From: a virus
DNA: 20,611 nucleotides
IMG/VR virus record: IMGVR_UViG_3300045538_000228
Coordinates: 1-20,611 of that record
Direction: 5' to 3' (one strand)
A program made the position numbers and the translations under genes. The first letter of the stretch is position 1. Each line of letters starts with the position of its first letter. Below, in pieces: positions 13,141 through 19,786 of the stretch. The notes under the pieces are model-generated. The model saw only the letters and a list, made by a program, of their open reading frames with translations. It was not told the origin of the DNA and ran no database searches.

Positions 13141-16069
13141 AGACATCAAGGCATATCAAGCACCCGAATACTCTGGATCTCACTCTGCTCCAAATCCTGA
13201 AAGCGGAGATCCAATGCATGATGTGACTCAGAAAATTTATCCAGATGACTTTTATGGTCCTAATGGACATAGGTATTATGGAAGCGGAGATGATAAAATT
13301 GATGCAGATTCTTATTTTCAAATATCTTCCGCAAAAGGAAGACCCTATAGCAAAGTAACAATTTATAGAGCGGTGCCAAAGAATATCAAAGACATAAATT
13401 CAGGAGATTGGGTTACAATCAATAGGCAATATGCGAAAGATCACGGAGAAAGTACGCTTCGTGGAGAATACAAAATTTTGAAAAAGACAGTTAGGGCAAG
13501 AGATATATTTACAAATGGAGATTCTTTCCATGAGTGGGGATATTGGCCTCAAACAATGCCAGTCTCTCGTATGGATAGGATTGCTGAAACAAACGAATCC
13601 AGAAAGAAGTTTAACATGCCTCCAGTAGAACAAAAGTATGCATCTGGCGGCTCCGTCGATGAATCCGACATCGCCTCTCCTCCCCCTGCGGAAGAGACAG
13701 GCATCGACGCCTATCACGGTTCTCCGCATGAATTTGAACAGTTTGACAGTTCCAAGATCGGCACCGGGGAGGGGGCGCAGGCTTTTGGGCATGGGTTGTA
13801 CTTTGCGGGAAGAGAAGGAACCGCAATAGTATACAGAGATAGGCCATCACAAAGCGATGTACAAATTGGAAAATATTTTTACTATCCAGCGGCACTAATG
13901 CAGTATTTAGAAAATCCAAAATCTCTTGATGACGAGATAAGAAAAAATTATGATATTCTCGAGAGAAACATAAAACTTTTTGAGGGAGACAATAGTGATC
14001 TTGGAGAAAGAGCAAAAGCAATTAATTTAAAAGAAATAGACAAACTTGAACAGCTAAAAAAAATAGATTTAAGTAAAATTAATATTCCAAAAGGCCACAT
14101 GTACGAGGTCCGCATCAACGCGCACCCCGATCATTTACTTGATTGGGACAAGCCTCTAAGCAAACAATCTGATTACGTCAGAAAAGTTCTTGAAAAATTA
14201 AACATCAAAATGATGTCTGACGAAGATACAAAAAATCGACATGATGAAATTTTAAAGTCTTCTAATACTAATTACATCAAAGATCGGTTAATATCAGGCT
14301 TAGATCCATCTGGCGCAAATATATATAGTGCAAAAATTGCTTATGGAGAAGGCAGGGATGATGCATGGAGATCGAAAGTTCTTCTTGATGCCGGTATCAA
14401 AGGCATCAAGTACCTTGACGCAGTCTCTCGCGGAGCCGGAAAAGGCACACACAACTACGTCGTGTTCGATGACAAGCTGATCAACATCAAGCGTCGCTAT
14501 GAGATGGGCGGCGCGGTGCCTATGGCTTCTGGCGGGGAAACAGGAGATACTCAGAACATGCCCCAAGGCATCTCCCCTGAGCAGCAGAGTCTGCTCGACC
14601 AGCTTTCCCGAGCCATAGACGAGTCTGTGGCCCGCTACAGCGACGGTCATGCTGGCGGCTCTGCCTCTCCCGCTCGCGGCTACCAAGAGCCTACAATGCC
14701 CGGAGAGCCTTCCCTCACGCGCCAGCAGGAGCAGGACTACAACATCAACCGTTTGCAGGATGCCTTGAACAGGGTGCCTGCTGCGGCTCATGGCGGGGCT
14801 ATGGGCTACGCTGAAGGCGGGGACGTAGAGAACAACCCTGTCGTCCAGAAGGCTCTGTCCCTGACTTCTGGTTCTGAGTCACGGAAGGTCACGATCAATC
14901 GCGGTGTCCCAGAGGCACCTCCGTTTTCTATTCAATCTTTTCAGGCTCCAAATCCAACAGCCACAACAAAAGGATACAGTTTTTCTAAACTCAATGAGGG
15001 AGAGGCAACGACTCAAAAGCTTGCTGACATTGTAAGGCGAGCTATTGATAGGCACATTTCTCTTCCTCCAAATGAGCGAGTGAAGAATTCTATGGATGCC
15101 ATCAAGGCACTTGAACCTTATCTTGGAACAAGGAAGGATGGATCTCCAATCTCGCTTCTCGGTAAGAATGCAAAACTTGAAAAATCTTCAAAGGGATACA
15201 AGGGTGGAGAGCCAATAACTCTTCCTGACGGAAGGGGCATTGAAACAACTGGCATTTCAATGCTTCCTGCGTATCAGGAGGGAAAGTTCAATCTTTGCCC
15301 TAATTCTGGATCTTGCAAGGATCAATGTCTTGGCAAGACCGCTGGCAACTTCTACGCAATTGGTGGTGGTCGAGACCTTGATGCTCTTAAGGGGCCTCGA
15401 CTCCGAGCATTCAACAGAACAGTTGCTTTTCTTAGGGAGCCAGAAGCTTTTGCCATTAGAGCCTTCGATGACATTGATCTGGCAAAGCGGCAAGCGGCAA
15501 TGTACGGCAACCATCTTGGCGTAAGGATGAATGTTCTGTCTGACATTCACCCTGAAGTTTACAGGCCAATCATGGAAAATCATCCAGATGTCTCTTTTTA
15601 TGATTACACAAAAATGTCTTACAGGAGAATCCTGCCAAATCATCACCTGACGTATTCTTCTACCGGACTAACCCAGAGTGACGTAGACAATCCTTGGACA
15701 AACTGGAGCCGTATGAGGAGGGTTCTGGACCGTGGCGACAATGTTGCTATGGTGTTTACGAACAAGCAAAAAGTTCTTCCAAAGTACGTTCACGATTCTG
15801 AAACCGGCAAAAGGTATGACGTTATTGATGGAAGAACTCACGACTTTAGGCCACTCGATTTGCTTGAAGCCAAGCCCGGTTCTTCCGGTGTGATTGTTGG
15901 ACTCAGCAATCTCAAGGCTTTTGGTGAAAGAGAGAAGGCTCACAAGGACAGCAAGGGATTCTTTGTGAGGTATGATCCAAAGACAGATGGTGATTCCGTG
16001 AAGGTCATGCCGCAGGGCAAGGGCATGACTGGCATGACGAACGATGGAAAGATTGAGAGGGAACCGTGA
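13133..16069 (+). CDS. Giant polyvalent phage protein: two ART-like domains plus GP88-like Cys domain
   Basis: This is a 978-residue protein. The ATG at 13133 follows GGAGA by five bases and overlaps the previous stop by eight bases. The frame is open to 13079, but that part shadows its neighbour. Domain 1 (about 1-160) is ART-like, with TIYRAVP (Arg79), GDWVTINRQYAKDHG and HEWGY (Glu134). Domain 2 (about 190-455) is an ART-PolyVal-type domain with YHGSPH at 194, GHGLYFA at 219, AGIKGIKYLDA at 420 and NYVVFDD at 441. A Gln/Pro-rich linker with GG motifs (464-563) leads to VVQKALSLTSG. The C-terminal domain (about 585-978) has Cys722, Cys728 and Cys732 (CPNSGSCKDQC) and a later SFYDYTKM, resembling the phage GP88 family. 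ADP-ribosylation of a host target by domains 1-2 is inferred. Confidence 0.7.
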   Translation: MAEDIKAYQAPEYSGSHSAPNPESGDPMHDVTQKIYPDDFYGPNGHRYYGSGDDKIDADSYFQISSAKGRPYSKVTIYRAVPKNIKDINSGDWVTINRQYAKDHGESTLRGEYKILKKTVRARDIFTNGDSFHEWGYWPQTMPVSRMDRIAETNESRKKFNMPPVEQKYASGGSVDESDIASPPPAEETGIDAYHGSPHEFEQFDSSKIGTGEGAQAFGHGLYFAGREGTAIVYRDRPSQSDVQIGKYFYYPAALMQYLENPKSLDDEIRKNYDILERNIKLFEGDNSDLGERAKAINLKEIDKLEQLKKIDLSKINIPKGHMYEVRINAHPDHLLDWDKPLSKQSDYVRKVLEKLNIKMMSDEDTKNRHDEILKSSNTNYIKDRLISGLDPSGANIYSAKIAYGEGRDDAWRSKVLLDAGIKGIKYLDAVSRGAGKGTHNYVVFDDKLINIKRRYEMGGAVPMASGGETGDTQNMPQGISPEQQSLLDQLSRAIDESVARYSDGHAGGSASPARGYQEPTMPGEPSLTRQQEQDYNINRLQDALNRVPAAAHGGAMGYAEGGDVENNPVVQKALSLTSGSESRKVTINRGVPEAPPFSIQSFQAPNPTATTKGYSFSKLNEGEATTQKLADIVRRAIDRHISLPPNERVKNSMDAIKALEPYLGTRKDGSPISLLGKNAKLEKSSKGYKGGEPITLPDGRGIETTGISMLPAYQEGKFNLCPNSGSCKDQCLGKTAGNFYAIGGGRDLDALKGPRLRAFNRTVAFLREPEAFAIRAFDDIDLAKRQAAMYGNHLGVRMNVLSDIHPEVYRPIMENHPDVSFYDYTKMSYRRILPNHHLTYSSTGLTQSDVDNPWTNWSRMRRVLDRGDNVAMVFTNKQKVLPKYVHDSETGKRYDVIDGRTHDFRPLDLLEAKPGSSGVIVGLSNLKAFGEREKAHKDSKGFFVRYDPKTDGDSVKVMPQGKGMTGMTNDGKIEREP

Positions 16070-16311
16070 CAAAGTCTCGACCTGAGCTTCCTGAAGACCT
16101 GTACTTTGATCAGTTTCACAATGCTCTTCACCATAGCTTTGCGGATCATTCTTTCTCCGCAGATGCGTATGCCAAGCCAATGTCGTGGGAGAAGAGTGGG
16201 GAGCGATCTCGGTCATTTGCCTCTGGCGGGTCTGTTATCGACCAGCTTAGGCGGGGCAAAAATGCCGATGTTGTTTCTCGCGCACTCATGCTAACGTCGA
16301 AGAAGGTTTGA
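16066..16311 (+). CDS. 81-residue linker-like protein with GG motif and ALxLT tag
   Basis: It starts with GTG overlapping the previous stop as GTGA (16066-16069), with GAGAGGGA upstream. The first half is His/Phe/Asp-rich (FDQFHNALHHSFADHSF). The second half is SFASGGSVIDQLRRGKNADVVSRALMLTSKKV. It carries the two short elements found in the giant proteins, the ASGG punctuation and the VVxxALxLTS helix. Unlike in the 978-residue protein, it stops right after the tag, with no effector domain following. It may be an empty or truncated cassette, or a small partner protein. The function is unknown. Confidence 0.65.
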   Translation: MTKSRPELPEDLYFDQFHNALHHSFADHSFSADAYAKPMSWEKSGERSRSFASGGSVIDQLRRGKNADVVSRALMLTSKKV

Positions 16312-16332
16312 ATCTGGGGGACGCCCCAACAA

Positions 16333-16342
16333 CCTAGCTAGG
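16333..16342 (+). promoter_or_regulatory. CCTAGCTAGG palindrome overlapping ribosome site
   Basis: CCTAGCTAGG (16333-16342) is a perfect 10-base palindrome whose right half includes the start of the TAGGAG ribosome site (16339-16344) for the ATG at 16350. Just upstream TGGGG-GACG-CCCCA (16315-16328) forms a small hairpin. This could allow control of translation of the 603-residue protein, but neither structure is strong enough to assert it. Confidence 0.3.
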
Positions 16343-16349
16343 AGCTGCC

Positions 16350-18161
16350 ATGTACCAGACTGCCAAGAAGGCTCGCGAAGCCATGAAGAGCAAGGCCAAG
16401 CGCCTTGCTTCTGATCGTCCGCTCCAGAAGGTTGATTCCTCGACCTTCAAGCCCCCGGAGATGCTCAATGCCGATGTGAAGACGGGGCTGCGTCCTGTCT
16501 CGCGTCGAGCCTACAAGAGCGGCGGCAAGGTGGACGGCTCCTGCGGTCCCATGCGCGCGGATCGCAAGGCTCGCAAGTCTGGCGGCAAGACCGAGGCGAC
16601 TGCTTACGCGAACGCGAAGGTCAATCGCAACGTGAAGGATGCCAACGAGGAGCGTGAGGGCATCAAGCATGTTGGCGGGATGAAGTCTGGTGGTCGCGCC
16701 AAGAAGTACAATGGTGGTCCTCTGGCTGGGGCCAATCGCATGATGGCTGATGCCAACCAGCGGGCTGGCGTTCCCAATGCGATGCTTGGCTTCTCCGGTG
16801 TGAAGCGTGGCGCTCTGTCCCCGATGCGCGCTACCGGCCTGAAGAAGGGCGGCAAGGCTGATGACGCCGCGCAGGACAAGGCTCTGGTGAAGAAGGCTGT
16901 GCGGCAGCATGAGACGGCGCAGCATGGCGGCAAGCATTCTGAACTGAAGCTGCGTCGCGGTGGCTATGCCAAGAAGCAGGGTGGCGGCGGACTCGGCCTA
17001 GCAATGCCGAGCCTGACTCCTGCCGAGGAGGAAATGCTTCGCAGGGGGCAAGAAAGGGGCCGCGTAGCAATGCCGAGCCTGACTCCTGCCGAACTGGAAA
17101 TGCTTCGCAGGGGGCAAGATCCGTATGAGGGTGACACCACAAGGGGTCTGCCCGACATGACCAAGCGTGCTGGCAAGCCTACTCCGAGTGCTGGGTCTGT
17201 TCTGACTGGCGCGGCGAGCATGTATCGCAAGTCTGGCGGCAAGGTCCGCAAGGCTGATGGTGGCGTGGCTGGCAAGAGCGAGATTGAGCGTGTGCTTGAG
17301 CGCGCGCGCGCGGGCAATCCCGATCCCAAGACCCGCTACGTCAGCTATGCCAAGGAAGAGCGCCGTCCGAGCAAGCCTCCTTCTGCTCTCGATGAAGTCG
17401 ATGAGGAAATTGCTGATACCCAGCGTGAAGCCAAGATGGAAGAGATGTACAAGGCTTTCCGCGCCAAGAAGGCTGCTGCGGCTCGACAGAAGGCGAAGGA
17501 GGAGTCCGAGCGCGACTCCAACGTGCGTGAGGGTCTCTCGCGTATTCCGATGTTCAAGCGTGGCGGCGAGGCGAAGCGCACGGCTCGCTCTACGGGCGGT
17601 TCTTCTTGGATGGATGCGGCTCGAAAGGCAGCATCGAGAAAACCCTCAGATGAAGACTTTAAGCATCCTTATTTTGGAGATGTGCGTCAATACAAGGGGC
17701 TTCGTTGGAACGAAAGCAAGGAAAAGTGGGTTCCTAAAAACAAGCGAACAAACCTGACTGAGCTTCAGTCAAAGGCGCTTGATGATGATCGTTCTGCTCG
17801 TAAATTTGGTGGTCGCACGGGCAAGAAGGGCAAGACCAACATCAACATCGTGATCGATGCTGGTGGTGCGAAGGCTCCGGGCCTTGGTGCGATGCCCCCG
17901 CTGCCGATGCCGGGTGGTCGCCCTGTTCCGCCTCCGATGCCGGTTGGTGGCGCACCGATGGGGCTGGGTGCTGGCCCGATGCCGCCTGCCGCGCCGCCTC
18001 CTGCGATGCCTGCTGGCCCGATGCCGATGGCTCGCAAGCACGGTGGTCGCACGATGCGTCGTGCCGGTGGCAAGGTCTACCGGAGCTACAAGGACATGGA
18101 TGCTGGCGCGGGTTCCGGTCTCGGTCGCCTTGAGAAGACGGAGATCGCCCGGAGGAACTGA
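16350..18161 (+). CDS. Basic GG-motif repeat protein, probable virion/DNA-associated
   Basis: This 603-residue protein is strongly Lys/Arg/Gly-rich. The motif (K/R)-x-G-G-(K/R) recurs about ten times, for example YKSGGK at 55, RKSGGK at 75, MKSGGR at 111, LKKGGK at 164, YRKSGGK at 292, FKRGGE at 402, KFGGRT at 485 and RKHGGRT at 562. A tandem 22-residue repeat (MPSLTPAExEMLRRGQ) lies near residues 218-255. Residues about 430-475 are AT-richer in DNA and contain DFKHPYFGDVRQYKGLRWN. The tail is Met/Pro/Gly-rich before GGKVYRSYKDMDAGAGSGLG, a C-terminus I associate with an uncharacterised phage protein family. Position and charge suggest a capsid-internal or DNA-compacting component. No enzyme motif is seen. 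TAGGAG precedes the start. Confidence 0.6.
   Translation: MYQTAKKAREAMKSKAKRLASDRPLQKVDSSTFKPPEMLNADVKTGLRPVSRRAYKSGGKVDGSCGPMRADRKARKSGGKTEATAYANAKVNRNVKDANEEREGIKHVGGMKSGGRAKKYNGGPLAGANRMMADANQRAGVPNAMLGFSGVKRGALSPMRATGLKKGGKADDAAQDKALVKKAVRQHETAQHGGKHSELKLRRGGYAKKQGGGGLGLAMPSLTPAEEEMLRRGQERGRVAMPSLTPAELEMLRRGQDPYEGDTTRGLPDMTKRAGKPTPSAGSVLTGAASMYRKSGGKVRKADGGVAGKSEIERVLERARAGNPDPKTRYVSYAKEERRPSKPPSALDEVDEEIADTQREAKMEEMYKAFRAKKAAAARQKAKEESERDSNVREGLSRIPMFKRGGEAKRTARSTGGSSWMDAARKAASRKPSDEDFKHPYFGDVRQYKGLRWNESKEKWVPKNKRTNLTELQSKALDDDRSARKFGGRTGKKGKTNINIVIDAGGAKAPGLGAMPPLPMPGGRPVPPPMPVGGAPMGLGAGPMPPAAPPPAMPAGPMPMARKHGGRTMRRAGGKVYRSYKDMDAGAGSGLGRLEKTEIARRN
16999..17119 (+). repeat. Tandem 66-bp repeat (22 residues, two copies)
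   Basis: Copy 1 (16999-17053) and copy 2 (17065-17119) share 55 bases with about three differences, offset by 66 bases. Each encodes AMPSLTPAE-x-EMLRRGQ. The high DNA identity indicates a recent in-frame duplication inside the 603-residue protein gene. Confidence 0.85.
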
Positions 18162-18196
18162 TCCGTCAGACCTTGTTCCCGGCAAACTGACGGATC
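18160..18196 (+). terminator. Perfect 10-bp hairpin directly after the GG-repeat gene
   Basis: GATCCGTCAG (18160-18169) pairs perfectly with CTGACGGATC (18187-18196) across a 17-base loop. The left arm includes the last bases of the stop codon of the upstream gene. No T-run follows, because a second hairpin begins at the next base. It is more likely an mRNA-processing or 3'-end protecting element than a classical terminator. Confidence 0.5.
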
Positions 18197-18233
18197 GGGG
18201 AGAGGATGTGAACCCCCCTCACATTCTCTCCCC
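18197..18233 (+). terminator. 15-bp hairpin adjacent to the previous one
   Basis: GGGGAGAGGATGTGA (18197-18211) pairs with TCACATTCTCTCCCC (18219-18233), with one G-T wobble, across a seven-base loop (ACCCCCC). The downstream bases (AACAGACC) are not U-rich. Its length makes it a possible RNase III site or a rho-dependent/attenuating barrier separating the giant-protein transcript from the capsid-assembly genes. Confidence 0.55.
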
Positions 18234-18272
18234 AACAGACCTACATAGAGGGGGGACTGCGAGGGGGCAGTA

Positions 18273-18473
18273 ATGTTGAAGCATCAAGCGTTATATCAGA
18301 ATGAATTGAGGAAGAATTTGCTTGAGAGAATTGAGGTTGCAAAAGACAGCCTCGTCACATCTCACACAGCAATCGAACACGCCGACTACAAGTTCAGGGT
18401 TGGTGTTATTCACGGGCTTCAGGCTGCGCTTGAGGCGTGTGAAGAAGTTGAATCTGAACTAAACAAACGGTAG
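18273..18473 (+). CDS. Small helical hypothetical protein
   Basis: This 66-residue protein starts at the ATG at 18273 after GAGGGGGC. It is helical throughout (LYQNELRKNLLERIEVAKDSL) and ends YKFRVGVIHGLQAALEACEEVESEL. The closing 'Y+xGVIxGLxAALEAxEE' pattern is common in short phage proteins encoded beside capsid-assembly genes. Its base composition is AT-richer than the downstream genes. It is the first gene after the double hairpin and ends nine bases before the GroES-like gene. The function is unknown. Confidence 0.68.
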   Translation: MLKHQALYQNELRKNLLERIEVAKDSLVTSHTAIEHADYKFRVGVIHGLQAALEACEEVESELNKR

Positions 18474-18481
18474 GGGGTATC

Positions 18482-18874
18482 ATGCCGTACATGCGTATGA
18501 CTCACGATGTCGATCCGACCAAGAAGATCCTCGATGAGATCGGTGATCTGTCTACGGTCGAGATCTTCAACAACCAGATCCTTGTTGGCGTCTATATCCG
18601 CCCGCAGAAGACCAAGAGTGGTCTCTATCTGTCGGACAAGACTACTGACGAGGACCGTTTTCAGTCGAAGGTCGGGCTGCTGCTGAAGGTTGGCTCTCGC
18701 GCTTTCGAGGAGAACGAAGAGGGATGGTTCAAGGGAGACAAGTTCAGCCTGCATGACTGGCTGGTCTTCCGTCCGTCCGATGGCTGGAGCATCACCGTGA
18801 ATGGTGTTCTGTGCCGAATGCTTGCGGATACGCAGGTGAAGGGGCGCGTGAAGTTCCCCGATGAAGTTTGGTGA
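18482..18874 (+). CDS. GroES/Cpn10-like co-chaperonin
   Basis: This 130-residue protein has the Cpn10 order. First strands: VEIFNNQILVGVYIRPQKTKSGLYLSDKTTDEDRFQSKVGLLLKVG. Then a variable loop (SRAFEENEEGWFKGD) and DWLVFRPSDGWSITVNGVLCRMLAD. The segment KTKSGLYLSDKTTDED takes the place of the GroES mobile loop, which contacts GroEL. Phage co-chaperonins of this kind, like T4 gp31, adapt the host chaperonin for folding the major capsid protein. Its position just upstream of a scaffold-like gene fits that job. AGGGGGT lies before the start. It is longer than bacterial GroES (~97 residues) mainly because of the acidic loop and the C-terminal extension. Confidence 0.72.
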   Translation: MPYMRMTHDVDPTKKILDEIGDLSTVEIFNNQILVGVYIRPQKTKSGLYLSDKTTDEDRFQSKVGLLLKVGSRAFEENEEGWFKGDKFSLHDWLVFRPSDGWSITVNGVLCRMLADTQVKGRVKFPDEVW

Positions 18875-18884
18875 GGAGAAAGTC

Positions 18885-19775
18885 ATGTCTGATCCGAAGG
18901 ACGAACAGCTTGAGATCAATCTCGATGAGTTGGCAAAGGACACGGAGCCGAAGGTCGAGGTGAGCGACGATCCGGTTGTTGAAGCTGCGCCGGAACCCGA
19001 TCCTGCTCCTGTCGAAGATCCCTTGAAGGCGATTGCAGAGCTTCGTGAGAAGCTTGAGGCAGAGCGTCGGGCGCGTATCGAAGCTGAAAATCGCGCGCGC
19101 ATGGCGAGCAGCGAGGTTGATGACACCAATCTTCAGCTTGTGACTGGCGCGATTGAGACGATGCAGCGTGAGCAGGGCATCCTCAAAGGCCAGTTCAAGG
19201 AGGCTATGTCGGTTGGCGACTACGACAAGGCTGCTGAAATTCAGGAAGCTATGTCGAACAACGCCGCGAAGCTGCTTCAGCTTGAGAACGGCAAGGAGGC
19301 TATGAAGTCGAAGCCTCGTCAGGAGCCTGTTCAGAGGTCTTCTGATCCTGTCGAAGCGTTCGCATCTCAGCTTTCGCCTCGTTCTGCTGACTGGGTTCGC
19401 AAGAACCCGCAGTTCGTGACCGATCCGCGCCTCAATCAGAAGATGATTGCGGCTCACAACATCGCTCTTGCCGATGGTCATGTGCCGGATACTGATTCGT
19501 ACTTCTCTGCCATCGAGGATACGCTCAGGATTCGACGCTCTGAACAGCCTCGCGCAGAGGAAACGACGGAGTCTCCCTTGTCTGCTGCTGCCAAGCCTGT
19601 CGCTCGCTCTGTTCCGCCCGCTGCTGCACCTGCAAATCGCAGCGGAAATGGTCGTGCGAACGTCGTTCGACTTACGCGAGCGGAGGCTGACACGGCAAAG
19701 ATGCTCGGCATGACCGAAACCGAGTACGCGAAGCACAAACTGGCCCTCCAGAAGGAGGGCAAGCTGCCCAATTGA
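18885..19775 (+). CDS. Scaffold-like / capsid assembly protein
   Basis: This is a 296-residue acidic protein. The start at 18885 follows GAGGAGAAAG; an in-frame ATG at 18861 lies inside the upstream gene. Residues 1-60 are Asp/Glu/Pro-rich. About 55-85 is a coiled coil (ELREKLEAERRARIEAENRARM). The central part is helical. LSPRSADWVRKNPQFVTDPRLNQKMIAAHNIALADGHVPDTDSYFSAIEDTLR (about 165-215) is a segment common to phage structural or scaffold proteins. The C-terminus is NVVRLTRAEADTAKMLGMTETEYAKHK, a helical tail that would suit coat-protein binding. The charge, the coiled coil and the place between co-chaperonin and capsid region support a scaffold role. No protease motif is seen. Confidence 0.62.
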   Translation: MSDPKDEQLEINLDELAKDTEPKVEVSDDPVVEAAPEPDPAPVEDPLKAIAELREKLEAERRARIEAENRARMASSEVDDTNLQLVTGAIETMQREQGILKGQFKEAMSVGDYDKAAEIQEAMSNNAAKLLQLENGKEAMKSKPRQEPVQRSSDPVEAFASQLSPRSADWVRKNPQFVTDPRLNQKMIAAHNIALADGHVPDTDSYFSAIEDTLRIRRSEQPRAEETTESPLSAAAKPVARSVPPAAAPANRSGNGRANVVRLTRAEADTAKMLGMTETEYAKHKLALQKEGKLPN

Positions 19776-19786
19776 GGAGATAGATC

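Larger units (their letters stand above)
10141..18068 (+). repeat. Recurrent GG-motif coding elements at domain boundaries of four adjacent proteins
   Basis: A short element encoding (Y/F/M)-A-(S/H/L/E)-G-G or K-x-G-G occurs at 10141, 10573, 11140, 12430, 13027, 13637, 14522, 14807 and 16216. It also occurs about ten times in 16350-18161 in the K-rich form. Several copies are alike at DNA level: GCNTCTGGCGG at 11143, 13030, 13640, 14525 and 16219, and GGCTAYGC....GGCGGGGACGTAGA at 11137 and 14804. The elements lie between predicted domains rather than inside them. Confidence 0.7.

Noticed and set aside
12238-16031. Exact 16-base repeat GGCAAGGGCATGACTG at 12238 and 16016
   Set aside because: It encodes the simple GKGMT stretch in two different domains with no wider similarity and may be chance or codon bias. 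A whole-genome count would decide.
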